DNA of 64,000 bases from positions 39,947 to 103,946 of the forward strand of contig CAAFZX010000048.1 in assembly GCA_900767675.1 (NCBI GenBank), written 5' to 3'. The stretch comes from an uncultured Collinsella sp. Lineage in GTDB: Bacteria; Actinomycetota; Coriobacteriia; Coriobacteriales; Coriobacteriaceae. A program made the translations under genes and the position numbers. This document shows, one piece after another, positions 50,344 through 59,655 of this stretch. The notes below the pieces were generated by a model that worked only from the letters and a program-made list of their open reading frames with translations, searched no databases and was not told where the DNA came from. Every line of letters begins with the position of its first letter. The first letter of the stretch is position 1.

Positions 50344-51273
50344 CTACATCCTACCCAAAAGAACCAGTAACCTAAAAGCCAGCTCATCACCGACGGTTTC
50401 TCGATAGCGAACAGGCCAGAAAGCCTTCCTCAACTGGGTGAGAACGGTAATGGGCCGACTGTAGAGGTCAATTAACTCACGGTTGTGAGCGCTGAATTCC
50501 CCAGAACATGCGGTGGCAACCCTCTTGATCATCACACGCACTTTTCCGAGCGTTTCCCCAAACAAGAACGTCCTAATCCTGAAACTGAGTCTCTGAAATG
50601 CTCCCATATTCCCAGCCGATACATTCTCTGAGTGTCTCCGATATTTAAGGGACACCCTCGGATCCGAAATAGTCTTCCCATACCCATTTGAGATGAGAGC
50701 GCATAACCAATCATGTCCCGCAATACCATCGGGATCGACAGACAGCAATCGCTCCCTCATGGCGCGATTGAAAACCATTACCATCCCGGGTATAGCGGCT
50801 TCAGCAACAGCATTTTCCAAGCTGGAAGACAGCCTGCGATTTGGAGTGTCTTCGACCTCATTCAGATTCTGATCGCAGAACACGAAGTCACTGTGATACA
50901 TCACAGGCACGGAATCTGCGAAAGCCCCCGCCTTGTCGAGCTCTTCAACCGCACGCGATAGCTTTTCGGGGAGCCAGAAGTCGTCCTGGTCACTAAACGC
51001 ATAATAATCGGTATCTGGACATGCTCGCAGTGCAGCGAGGAAACCAGCTGCAAAACCAAGATTCACACCATCGATCACGACGACATTATCGCGCTCTGTA
51101 TATTCGTCGCAAAGCGCCACCGTTTCAAGGTTCGGAGACCCATCATTCCTCATGACGAGAACGGGCTCGCTCGTCTGCCCAAGAATACTGTCTACTTGCT
51201 CACGAAAATACTCAGCTCTCGGGTTATATACCGACATCGCGACGGATACACGGTGCGTCTTTTGAGTGGTCAC
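50344..51273 (-). CDS. Family 2 glycosyltransferase (rhamnosyltransferase-like)
   Basis: A 309-residue GT-A enzyme: VSVAMSVYNPRAEYFREQVD near residue 9, LVMRNDGSPNLE near 38, NLGFAAGFLAAL near 70 and the strong motif YYAFSDQDDFWLPEKL near 90. The SDQDD motif is typical of dTDP-rhamnosyltransferases of the WbbL/RgpB group, which suits the rhamnose pathway in this locus. The start is GTG at 51273 with GGAG upstream; the neighbouring ATG is out of frame. It is a single-gene transcript, convergent with the flippase gene. Confidence 0.82.
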   Translation of the reverse strand: MTTQKTHRVSVAMSVYNPRAEYFREQVDSILGQTSEPVLVMRNDGSPNLETVALCDEYTERDNVVVIDGVNLGFAAGFLAALRACPDTDYYAFSDQDDFWLPEKLSRAVEELDKAGAFADSVPVMYHSDFVFCDQNLNEVEDTPNRRLSSSLENAVAEAAIPGMVMVFNRAMRERLLSVDPDGIAGHDWLCALISNGYGKTISDPRVSLKYRRHSENVSAGNMGAFQRLSFRIRTFLFGETLGKVRVMIKRVATACSGEFSAHNRELIDLYSRPITVLTQLRKAFWPVRYRETVGDELAFRLLVLLGRM

Positions 51274-51662
51274 GCCATCTCCAATTCAAAATGCCTGAAC
51301 AACGTCATATGGACCCTATAAATATACAGAAGCTGGGGCGCCGTTCTAAGTCATCCAATAGAACACCGCATCGATATCCTTCATTTCCGCACGTCGGTCC
51401 AACCTACTGGAACGGCATCACAACCACCAAGATGGGCCTCGACGTCTATACGCTTTCAACTCGAACACCCACACGCGGGAAATACGCCTCAATAACACGA
51501 TCCCCCCATCAGGTCGGTGATCTCGTTCGCGTTTATCATCTCCACCGCCGTTAACCTCCCATCCTTTAGTAGCACATTTACGCACTGTTGATATAAACTA
51601 AAAATGTACTAGCAGGTTCGCGCCATTCCGGCGTTTTATCGGACATCCGAAGCGGGGATTCG
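51274..51662. other. Gene-poor stretch between the glycan locus and the defence patch
   Basis: A 389-base region without a convincing gene. A short open frame at 51291-51554 reads SFPHVGPTYWNGITTTKMGL and DVYTLSTR, which looks protein-like, but has no ribosome site and no family that I recognise; it may be a remnant of a deleted gene. Near the right end AT-rich sequence (TTGATATAAACTAAAAATG, from about 51586) probably holds the promoter of the XRE-type gene. Confidence 0.4.
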
Positions 51663-52697
51663 ATGGAGATGAGAAACCCGCTCCTCCCGAGGGGGCGCGA
51701 GGGATATCGCCTCGCCGAGAAGCTGAGGCAGCTGAGGTCGCTGCGGGGACTCACCCAAAGAGAGGTCGCGCAGGTAGCGGGCATCGACGAGTCCACCGTA
51801 CGCAGCTACGAGCTCGCAAGGCGCATGCCGAAGCCCGAGCACGTCCGGAGCCTGGCGGCGGCGCTGGAGGTCATGCCGGAGGCCCTGATCTCGTTCGACC
51901 CCGCTGCCGACCACAACGAACTCTTCCTCATGACCGTGGAGCTGGCCGACATCTACGGCTTCGAGTTCGGCTACAACGACGATTTCGCCTATATCGCCCC
52001 TACGAGGGACGTCTTCATCCAAGGCATAGGAAGATGGGCGAAGGCGAACGAGGCGATGTGTAAAAACGAGGGGGCGTTCCGGGGCGACTACGAGCTGTGG
52101 AAGGACGAGTTCCACGACCATTTCAGCAAGCGGGACTACCCCGCCGCCTACCCCGACTACGATTCTAATAAGCCCGAATCGGGGCAGCGTTGGATGAACG
52201 AAAGCTTCGCCGCCGCCCTCAAGGACATGCGCCGTATCCGCGGCCTCAACCAGGAGGAGATCGCCGAGAAGGCGGGGCTGAGCCTGTTCACCCTGCGAAG
52301 CTACGAGCAAGGAAAGCGCATGCCACGCGCAAAGCAGATGGAAGCCCTCTGCGAGGCGCTGGGCGTCACCCTAACAGCCTTGACGCGGCATTATTTCGGA
52401 AGCCCCAACCAGGCGATGCACTACCTGTTCGCCATAGCGGGAGCGGCCAACCTGACGCCCGAGAAGGATGAAGAAACAGGTCCCAGGCTGCGCACCCAGG
52501 GAAACATGGTGGAGTGGGCTTTCGTCCGCCTGACTGACAAGCTGGAGGAGCTGAAGGACAAGCCGACGACGGAAAGGCGCGATGAGCTGACCCATTGGCT
52601 TGCGACGTTCGACTGCACCGATGATGACACCATGAGCGATGCACGATCAGCAGGCCGTCTCGAAAGCAACAATGAAAAACTTATTCCAAAAGCGTAA
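51663..52697 (+). CDS. Regulator with two XRE-type helix-turn-helix domains
   Basis: A 344-residue protein. The first HTH (about 17-75) reads LRQLRSLRGLTQREVAQVAG and DESTVRSYELARRMPKPEHV. The second (about 183-240) reads MRRIRGLNQEEIAEKAGLSL and FTLRSYEQGKRMPRAKQMEA. The two are clearly duplicated, with a 100-residue spacer (LADIYGFEFGYNDDFAYIAP) between them. The C-terminal 95 residues are of unknown type. It may bind two half-sites as one chain and control the AIPR gene that starts 33 bases downstream. ATG 51663 has GGGG at the right distance. Codon usage is high-GC, unlike the AT-rich gene after it. Confidence 0.8.
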   Translation: MEMRNPLLPRGREGYRLAEKLRQLRSLRGLTQREVAQVAGIDESTVRSYELARRMPKPEHVRSLAAALEVMPEALISFDPAADHNELFLMTVELADIYGFEFGYNDDFAYIAPTRDVFIQGIGRWAKANEAMCKNEGAFRGDYELWKDEFHDHFSKRDYPAAYPDYDSNKPESGQRWMNESFAAALKDMRRIRGLNQEEIAEKAGLSLFTLRSYEQGKRMPRAKQMEALCEALGVTLTALTRHYFGSPNQAMHYLFAIAGAANLTPEKDEETGPRLRTQGNMVEWAFVRLTDKLEELKDKPTTERRDELTHWLATFDCTDDDTMSDARSAGRLESNNEKLIPKA

Positions 52698-52730
52698 GAG
52701 CAAGTTTCTGCAAATGATGAAGGAGCAAAA

Positions 52731-54416
52731 ATGAGCAAAAGCCTCAACATCACGCAATCTTCTATTATAGATTTCATCGAAAGTGAGCGGCATCGCATAG
52801 ACGATGGAATGAGTCCCAGTGAAGCTTTCGAACACGTCGCTGCTCAACAAATTTTGACCCAGTACCTGCTTGATGATGACGATATCGCCAGAGGGTTGAC
52901 TGACGGCGGAGGCGATGGCGGCTATGACGGCATCTTTGTATTCGTAAATGATATCCTGGTCAATGGAGAGGATTCCGATTCGCTCGAGTTGGACAATAAA
53001 AGCAGGGTGGACATTCATTTTATTCAGGCGAAAAATCAAACCAGCTTTTCAGAAGTGATTATCCAAAACTGGAAAGATTCGTTTGCAAACCTGACAGAAT
53101 CAGAAGACCCTGATCGGGAAAGATATCGCGAAGACGTTATCGATCTCTTTATTTTAATTCGAGCAATCCTTAAACAAACGATAAAAAAACGCCTGCAGGT
53201 CTATATTCATTTTTGGGCAGTTTCATTGGCCACTCAAATTCACAACAACCTAGAGAAACAAGCTGGAGAACTTGAGGAACTTGTCGAGCGCATCATTCCA
53301 TCTAAAAACACAGTGGTAGATGTTGATTTTATTACTGCTCCTGAATTTTTCGAACTCATTGAGGAAGTGCCCGATGAGACCATGACCCTGAAAGGGACAA
53401 AAGAGCCGCTTTGTCCCGATAGCTCAAGCGCAATCCTCACGGTATCGCTTAAGGAGTACTGTGATTTCATTACCGATGATAGCGGTCACCTGAAAAAGAT
53501 ATTGTTTGAGGCGAACATACGTGATTACCAAGGCAACGTACATGTGAATCAAGCGATTCGAGAGACGCTCGACAATAAATCAGCTATTGATTTTTGGTGG
53601 CTCAATAACGGAATCACTATCATAGCCGACTCGATGGCTCGAGATATGGATCATTCCGTCTCATTAACTAACCCAAGAATCGTTAACGGACTCCAAACCT
53701 CAAACGAAATTGCTCGGCATTGCCAATCATTGGGGGAAAATGACGACGATAGGAAAGTGCTAATAAAGTGCATCGCTACTAGCAATTACGAAGCTAAAGC
53801 GAAAATTATTCAGGCAACAAACTATCAGACGTCTATACCTCCTGCTTTTCTCCATTCGCTCGAAACCACTCACCTTCAGATAGAGAGGTATTTCAAAAAC
53901 CACGGTCTCCACTACGACAGAAGAAAAAGTTCGGGAAAGAACAACGGCATTTCGTCAAAGGACATTGTCTCGATTTCATTTTTGGGACAATGTTTGATTG
54001 CAACATTGCTTAAACAGCCTGATTATGCTCGGGCTAGACCCGCCAAAATCTTGGGAGACGAGAACAAATACAGTAAGATTTTTAATGAGAATATCTCCCT
54101 CAAGGCATATTACCAATTAGCGAAAACCGGCAATCAGATTAAACAGCTCATAAAGAAGTTTGAGTTAACACGAGGAGAGCAGAATGACCTCCTCTTCCAC
54201 GTGATCTATCTTTATTGTGCAAAACAGTCTGACTCATTGGACCTAACCAAATCCGAGCTCGAATTACTGGAACCGCCTTCATCTGAAGACCTCCGACCTG
54301 TCATCGAATTAGCAAGGTCGGCATATCTCGACTTTGGAGGAAACGCCCAAACTGCAAAAAGCGCGTCGTTCGTATCCGAGATTCAGAAGAGAGCATCCGA
54401 ACAATGGGGGCTATAA
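52731..54416 (+). CDS. AIPR-family abortive-infection protein with nuclease-like N-terminus
   Basis: A 561-residue protein. The central AIPR (abortive phage infection) domain is recognised by LFEANIRDYQGNVHVNQAIR (about 262-281), FWWLNNGITIIAD near 292, NPRIVNGLQTSNEIARH near 315 and IQATNYQTSIPPAFLHSLE near 360. The N-terminus carries DGGGDGGYDGIFVF near 60 and VDIHFIQAKNQ near 97, which fits a PD-(D/E)xK nuclease core (Asp, then Q-x-K). The family includes phage-resistance and mobile-element proteins, and the nuclease-like segment suggests nucleic-acid cleavage on infection. AAGGAG precedes the ATG. Its AT-rich composition and position between transposase scraps suggest horizontal gain. Confidence 0.83.
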   Translation: MSKSLNITQSSIIDFIESERHRIDDGMSPSEAFEHVAAQQILTQYLLDDDDIARGLTDGGGDGGYDGIFVFVNDILVNGEDSDSLELDNKSRVDIHFIQAKNQTSFSEVIIQNWKDSFANLTESEDPDRERYREDVIDLFILIRAILKQTIKKRLQVYIHFWAVSLATQIHNNLEKQAGELEELVERIIPSKNTVVDVDFITAPEFFELIEEVPDETMTLKGTKEPLCPDSSSAILTVSLKEYCDFITDDSGHLKKILFEANIRDYQGNVHVNQAIRETLDNKSAIDFWWLNNGITIIADSMARDMDHSVSLTNPRIVNGLQTSNEIARHCQSLGENDDDRKVLIKCIATSNYEAKAKIIQATNYQTSIPPAFLHSLETTHLQIERYFKNHGLHYDRRKSSGKNNGISSKDIVSISFLGQCLIATLLKQPDYARARPAKILGDENKYSKIFNENISLKAYYQLAKTGNQIKQLIKKFELTRGEQNDLLFHVIYLYCAKQSDSLDLTKSELELLEPPSSEDLRPVIELARSAYLDFGGNAQTAKSASFVSEIQKRASEQWGL

Positions 54417-54772
54417 TTTCAATGGGTATTAAATGGGCATCAGCTTGACGCATACTGTGTAAAGTGAAGCAAAACTGAGGTCATTACGGTAGCTTCAGCT
54501 CATTACATCATCGAACGTTCAATGCGAGTGGAGATAACGGGGACTGGTTTCTGAACTCGCTTTGTGCCTGCTGTCTTGGCGAAGGCTGGGCGACGTTAAC
54601 CCTTATCGAGAATGATGGGAGCGGCGTTGTCGCTCGCCTTCGCGACTTGCTCATATGAGACTTGGAACTCAAGAACTGTTACCTATGCTGTTGACGATTA
54701 ATTTAATGTAGTACACCAAAACAAACTGCTGTAGGTTTATGTCGAAAACTCGGCAACGACGATAATCAGGCA
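54417..54772. other. Non-coding stretch after the AIPR gene
   Basis: A 356-base region, without a supportable gene on either strand. I see no clear terminator, tRNA or repeat. It separates two convergent genes and may contain decayed sequence. Confidence 0.4.
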
Positions 54773-55411
54773 TCAATGAGTCTCGATAATCGACTCGAAT
54801 CCAGCTGCAGAGCCATTTTCTCGAGCTAAAAAAGCGAGCAGTCTACTCATCCCGCTTTTTGTTAAGCAAGCGCGCGCGAGAACGCACGTATATCCATTAG
54901 TTTCCTTCACGTCTTCAAAGTACAAATAGTATTCTCTATGATCTTTTTCAACGGTGAACCTCCCGTGAGCAAAGCTATTTCGAATCCTATGAAGAAGATC
55001 CATGTATCGGTTAGACTCGCCTGCAGCAGCTATGACAGCATATGGACGCCGCATTGAAAGATAATCAGTATCTAAACCCAGCTTCTCCCACTCTTTTTTA
55101 AAGCAATGTTGATAATCACAGTAGATGAATGACTCCTCGGACAAGCCGAGCAGTTCGATAAATCGATTGCGAAACCTTGAACTATTCCAAGGGTTGCGCC
55201 AACCCAGTATGTCCAAAGTTAAACCAGAATAGCTTCCTTGTTTGCACGGCGAGTGCAGGCAGAAGAAATCAATTATTCTCAGCAGGTCATCATCAAAAAA
55301 CTGACGTCCCGGTTTCGTGTATGACCAATCCTCAGCCAGAATGAAATCATTCACCTCAAACCTGTATTTTTGCCCCTTGAGATTATCGGTTTTTCGTTTC
55401 TTTCTCGCCAT
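54773..55411 (-). CDS. HEPN-like protein of unknown function
   Basis: A 212-residue protein, very basic at the start (MARKKRKTDNLKGQKYRFEV). The C-terminal half contains DLLHRIRNSFAHGRFTVEKD around residues 138-157. The R-N-x3-H pattern (RNSFAH) is the active-site signature of HEPN RNases, which act in toxin-antitoxin and phage-defence systems; related plasmid proteins of the pEK499_p136 type share this layout. No MNT-type antitoxin lies next to it. It is AT-rich like the AIPR gene and is bounded by an IS256 fragment, so it was probably acquired. RNase activity is an inference from the motif. Confidence 0.6.
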   Translation of the reverse strand: MARKKRKTDNLKGQKYRFEVNDFILAEDWSYTKPGRQFFDDDLLRIIDFFCLHSPCKQGSYSGLTLDILGWRNPWNSSRFRNRFIELLGLSEESFIYCDYQHCFKKEWEKLGLDTDYLSMRRPYAVIAAAGESNRYMDLLHRIRNSFAHGRFTVEKDHREYYLYFEDVKETNGYTCVLARACLTKSGMSRLLAFLARENGSAAGFESIIETH

Positions 55412-55525
55412 ACCTACTGCTCCAAAAGTTGTATCAGTGTTGGTGTAGGGCTCGGTTTTTGAGCAGCGGCCAGGGGCCGTCGCGGTAACCGATCGTCGCC
55501 TAAAATGCTGTCATTCTAACGCATG

Positions 55526-55940
55526 CTACGCTACCCTCCTCCCGGGAACGGGGTTGTCGGCAACAACGGGCTCGATGATCCCCGCGGCATGCTCGGCGGC
55601 GGAGGCCCCGTAGGCGGGCGCGGGTGCGTTCACCTTTGTGCCCTCCACGGCCCTTCCCATGGACTCGTCGTTGAACCAGCGGAGGCCCGCCCAGTCCTCG
55701 TCCATCTCGGCGAAAACGGCGCCCATCATCCTGATGAGCAACTTCCTGCTGGGGAACACCTGCACCACACGGCTGCGGCGCTTGAGCTCGCGGTTGGCGC
55801 GCTCCTGCACGTTGTTGGTGCGCAGCCTCACGTGGTGCTCATAGGGGAAGTCCATGTAGGCCAGCGCATCCGCCTCGGGCTCCTCGAGCATCTCGGCGGC
55901 CTTCGGGCAGAAGCCCTCTATCCGGCCGATCGCCAGCTGG
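55526..55940 (-). mobile_element. IS256-family transposase fragment (C-terminal part)
   Basis: Reads AIGRIEGFCPKAAEMLEEPE, HHVRLRTNNVQERANRELKR, KLLIRMMGAVFAEMDEDW and ends NPVPGRRVA. The N-N-V-Q/E-R-x-N-R-E-x-K-R-R block is the hallmark of the C-terminus of IS256/mutator transposases and contains the last catalytic Glu. The coding frame is cut off at about 55940, so two thirds of the transposase are missing. It is the longest of three IS256 scraps in the window. Confidence 0.88.
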
Positions 55941-56056
55941 TGTTGATATTCAAGGCCGCTTACCCGATATCCTCAACCGTTGGGATAATGCAAATCGAAC
56001 GCTCCCAAATGCTGCTACCATCAAATGGTGCATTATGCCTGTGGGAAGGAGCTAGC

Positions 56057-59000
56057 ATGAGTCGACGCAAAGCAACGATTCGCTTCACACTCTTCTACTC
56101 GCTATTCATTGCTCTAGCGTTGGTGCCGAACACTGTGTATGCTGACGAAGGCGAGCTAGGACCGGCCGAGTCAGTCACAATCCAAGAGGAAACAGCACTC
56201 ACTCCCGGCGAAGGGGCGACAATCCCCGCCTCAAATCAAACTGCTCGGGAGAAATCCATGACGAACGTCACCGACGATCCCTCCGAAGCCACCGGCACGT
56301 CCGCCAGCGAAATGGAAGAAGTCCTGGCAACTCCCGTGGAAGACGCCGCCACGACGGCAGCAACCCAATTGCCTGAACCAACCACCGAAACACAGACGGT
56401 ATCCACCCCTTCCGTTCAATACGCGGCGCACGTCAGCGACCAAGGCTGGGAGCCCGACCTCAGCAAGGACGGTGCAACGGTCGGAACAACGGGCAAAGCA
56501 CGCGCCATCGAAGCCCTTAAGATCTCCCTTGCCAACGCAGACGGCGGCATTCGCTACCGCGCGCATTGCACCAACGTGGGTTGGCAGGACTGGGTGGCAG
56601 ACGGCGCCGTGGCGGGTACCACGGGCATGTCGTACTCCATGCAGGCAATCCAAATCGAGCTCACGGGCAACATTGCCAGCAGCTACGACGTGTACTACCG
56701 CATTCATGCCCAGAACTTCGGATGGCTTGGCTGGGCCAAAAACGGCGAAATAGCCGGTACGACCGGTTGGGACTATCGCGCTGAAGCCGTCGAAATCCTC
56801 TTGGTGAAACACGGCGATAAAGCGCCCTCATCTGACAAAGATGCCTACACTCCCTCGTACTACCAGACATCCATTACGCAGGAGGGGGAGTCCACCGTCG
56901 TCCGCGTACATCCCGACTCGCTCAACCTTCTGCGCACCGACGGCGTCGCCACGGACATGCGTGTAACCGCAACCATGGCGTACGGCGACACCGTGACCCG
57001 CAAGGTGTCCGGCTCAACTTCGCTGGCAACTATCGACGCGAACGGCATGGCACTCAATGTTGAAACCTACGGACCGTTCACGGCAACCATCGAGTACCTC
57101 AAGGACGGTCGCGTGGTTGGCACCGACACCCGCGAATTCGGCGTGACCGCGAGTGAGTATAACCTTGCACCCCTCTCTGCATCCTTCCCGGTAGTCCTCT
57201 ACTCAATCTCTTACTGGGACTACACCACCTCCGCCACGGGCACCGCGGCGCCATCCATTGTCATGCTCGACCGCCCGTCGGCATTTAACTGGAATGCACT
57301 CCCCAGCGGCATGTACGCCATGCCCTTCATGACCGAAGACGCCGTTAAGGTCTCCAGCGACTACAGCGCTTTTGCAAGCTACGTAAAGGAGCTCAAGCGC
57401 CTGAAGCCCGACTCGAAGTTCAACCTGTTCATCAATGACATTACCTGTTCGCTCATCCATTCGATCATCTACGCCAACCAGATTCCCCAGGACAACTACA
57501 AGATCTATCTTCTTTCTGACGGAACGGCTACTTACAACTTCATGAACGAGGCATTCAACGCTGAAGGTGTGGATCCCGCCGCCAAGGAAGCCCAGCTTGA
57601 GCAGAGTTGGCTGGCCGCCAAGGAGTACGCATACAAGAACGGACAGGCAAGCTCGGACTACGGATGGCACGCCCATTGGGACTCCATGTACGCCGTGCTG
57701 AAATGCGAGCCGAACACTGAATGGTGGATGACGCGCACGAACCTGTTCCAGAGCGCCGACGATAACGCGTTCGCCAACACCATTGCCACCGATCCCGGCG
57801 TAAAGAAGAAGAACGTCGCGAACATGCTTAGCGCGCTGCAGCAACGCGGAGATTCCACCGTAGCTGCATTCAAGGCCCTCTACAACTTTAACGACGGCTA
57901 CTTTGCCGCAGCCGAGGCCGAGGGCAAGAAACCCATGGTCCTTCTTGGAACCTATGTGAACCTGGAGCAGTCGTTCGAGGACTACGCCAAGCTCACCATG
58001 ACTTACTACGGCGATGACTACGCCTATTATTACAAGGGGCACCCCAACACGCCAACGGGCTTGTGGCCCTCAAAGCAAACTCAGTTGGACACTCTAGGCA
58101 TCACCGACATTGATTCTTCTGTTGCAGCGGAGCTCATCCTGTTCTTCAACCCCGAGGTTGCGCTCTCGGGCTATGGATCGAGCACGTATAACTCTGCCTC
58201 CAGCGACGCGGGATGCGGCGTGTTCAACATGACGAAAGCCGCGGCCCTCAGTCCGTCGAGCACGGTCGACTACAGCATTATGGATTGGTTCGCCTCGTCC
58301 ATCTCATCTTCTTCAGATACGGCTATCCAAGCCCTCTGCCCCAAGGGCGACACGTGCTACCTCGTTGAATTCTCCGATATGATTCTGAAGTCCGCCGATT
58401 ACGACATTGCGGTTTTCTCTGGCAACACGTCCACGCTCACGTACTACAAGAAGCTTGCCGATGGAACGTACAGGCTGATTCGCACGAAGACCAACGGTTC
58501 GACCCTTATGACCTCTGCCCACGTTTCTGGCACGGGTTGGATCTCCTCGGTCAAGGAGGGCAAGACAGCTGGCACCACGGGAAAGTCCCAGGCACTCGAG
58601 GCGTTCAAGGTCGACATGGCAGCCCTCCCCTACTCCGGCACGGTGCAATACCAAGCCCACTGCGCAAACCTTGGCTGGCAAGGCTGGAAGAACGAAGGTG
58701 AAGTCGCGGGCACCGTTGGCGAATCACGCCAAATCGAAGCTATCCAAATGAGGCTTACCAACGAGCTCGCCGAGCACTACGATATTTACTATCGAGCCCA
58801 TGTACAGAACGAAGGATGGCTTGGCTGGACCAAGAACGGCGAGATTGCGGGCACCACGGGCTTTGGCAGGCGCGTGGAGGCTATCGAGGTCAAGCTCATT
58901 GAGAAGGGTGAAGCCGCGCCAGGAAGCACTGCGCGCGCATCCGTCATCGGACTGCCCAACGCAACCGCACACGTATCGAGCATCGGATGGCAGACCACCG

Positions 59001-59362
59001 TGCACGGTGCCACATTCGCCGGTACAACTGGTCAGGCGCTCGGCATTGAGGCCCTAAAGCTCTCCGTCGCAGGAGCTCCATTCGACGGTGGCATTACATA
59101 CCGTTCCCACGTTGCCGACCAAGGTTGGGAGAAGACTTGGACATCGAACGGGTATAAGACCGGCACCACGGGCAAAGCTCGCCATATTGAAGCCCTTGAG
59201 GTGAAACTTACAGGAGAACTTGCCGAGCACTATGACGTTGTATATCGCGTGCACGTTTCCAACATAGGCTGGATGCCCTGGGTTAGGAACGGCGAGGCTG
59301 CTGGTACCACTGGTCGTGGACTACCCATTGAAGCAATCGAGATGAGACTCGAAAGCAAGTAA
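56057..59362 (+). CDS. Secreted ChW-repeat protein with a GT80 (PM0188)-like sialyltransferase domain
   Basis: A 1101-residue exported protein. Signal peptide at 1-29 (FTLFYSLFIALALVPNTVYA), an acidic Ser/Thr linker to about 120, three ChW repeats (about 121-255), an Ig-like beta domain (about 265-372), a catalytic-type domain (about 373-815), then six more ChW repeats (about 819-1101). The middle domain follows the order of Pasteurella PM0188-type (GT80) sialyltransferases: an Ile/Leu-rich segment (FNLFINDITCSLIHS), YLLSDGTATY with Asp488 at the place of the catalytic Asp, a VLLGTY strand, YYYKGHPNTP with His662-Pro663, and GYGSSTYNSA with Ser708-Ser709. The His normally in the first segment appears replaced. 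ATG 56057 has GGAAGGAG upstream. Distant homology read by eye; activity is unproven, and a secreted location for a CMP-sugar enzyme is odd. Confidence 0.72.
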   Translation: MSRRKATIRFTLFYSLFIALALVPNTVYADEGELGPAESVTIQEETALTPGEGATIPASNQTAREKSMTNVTDDPSEATGTSASEMEEVLATPVEDAATTAATQLPEPTTETQTVSTPSVQYAAHVSDQGWEPDLSKDGATVGTTGKARAIEALKISLANADGGIRYRAHCTNVGWQDWVADGAVAGTTGMSYSMQAIQIELTGNIASSYDVYYRIHAQNFGWLGWAKNGEIAGTTGWDYRAEAVEILLVKHGDKAPSSDKDAYTPSYYQTSITQEGESTVVRVHPDSLNLLRTDGVATDMRVTATMAYGDTVTRKVSGSTSLATIDANGMALNVETYGPFTATIEYLKDGRVVGTDTREFGVTASEYNLAPLSASFPVVLYSISYWDYTTSATGTAAPSIVMLDRPSAFNWNALPSGMYAMPFMTEDAVKVSSDYSAFASYVKELKRLKPDSKFNLFINDITCSLIHSIIYANQIPQDNYKIYLLSDGTATYNFMNEAFNAEGVDPAAKEAQLEQSWLAAKEYAYKNGQASSDYGWHAHWDSMYAVLKCEPNTEWWMTRTNLFQSADDNAFANTIATDPGVKKKNVANMLSALQQRGDSTVAAFKALYNFNDGYFAAAEAEGKKPMVLLGTYVNLEQSFEDYAKLTMTYYGDDYAYYYKGHPNTPTGLWPSKQTQLDTLGITDIDSSVAAELILFFNPEVALSGYGSSTYNSASSDAGCGVFNMTKAAALSPSSTVDYSIMDWFASSISSSSDTAIQALCPKGDTCYLVEFSDMILKSADYDIAVFSGNTSTLTYYKKLADGTYRLIRTKTNGSTLMTSAHVSGTGWISSVKEGKTAGTTGKSQALEAFKVDMAALPYSGTVQYQAHCANLGWQGWKNEGEVAGTVGESRQIEAIQMRLTNELAEHYDIYYRAHVQNEGWLGWTKNGEIAGTTGFGRRVEAIEVKLIEKGEAAPGSTARASVIGLPNATAHVSSIGWQTTVHGATFAGTTGQALGIEALKLSVAGAPFDGGITYRSHVADQGWEKTWTSNGYKTGTTGKARHIEALEVKLTGELAEHYDVVYRVHVSNIGWMPWVRNGEAAGTTGRGLPIEAIEMRLESK

Positions 59363-59387
59363 GCGTCTGATCGCTTGCCCGATAAAA

Positions 59388-59428
59388 GGAGCCGTCGGCA
59401 ATCGCAATTCCGACGGCTCCCTAGTTTT
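59388..59428 (+). terminator. Terminator of the ChW/sialyltransferase-like gene
   Basis: An 11-bp perfect stem (GGAGCCGTCGG at 59388-59398 with its complement at 59410-59420), an 11-base loop and CTAGTTTT after it. It lies 25 bases beyond the stop. Confidence 0.88.
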
Positions 59429-59655
59429 AGCTATGCTCACGTCACATCTTCGGACTGTCCACCACCAGGGGCTGCGAGGGTGGACTAGGCGCAGGCAACG
59501 ATTGGCTGCATTACCGGAACCCAGTCAATTACGCCCGCCAAAAAGACAGTGACCACCAACCTCGTTTTCAACATATCTCCCCCTCCAGCGATGCGGAAAG
59601 GAAAACGGCGAAAACGAACTTGGCAGCCACTGCTCCAGTTCAAATTTGCTACGCC

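Noticed and set aside
51291..51554. An 87-codon open frame as a small gene
   Set aside because: Partly protein-like sequence but no ribosome site, no recognisable family and unlikely length; noted only as a possible remnant.
55523..56056. Upstream extension of the ChW/sialyltransferase-like gene
   Set aside because: The frame is open through the IS256 fragment, but the signal peptide and the ribosome site show that translation starts at 56057.
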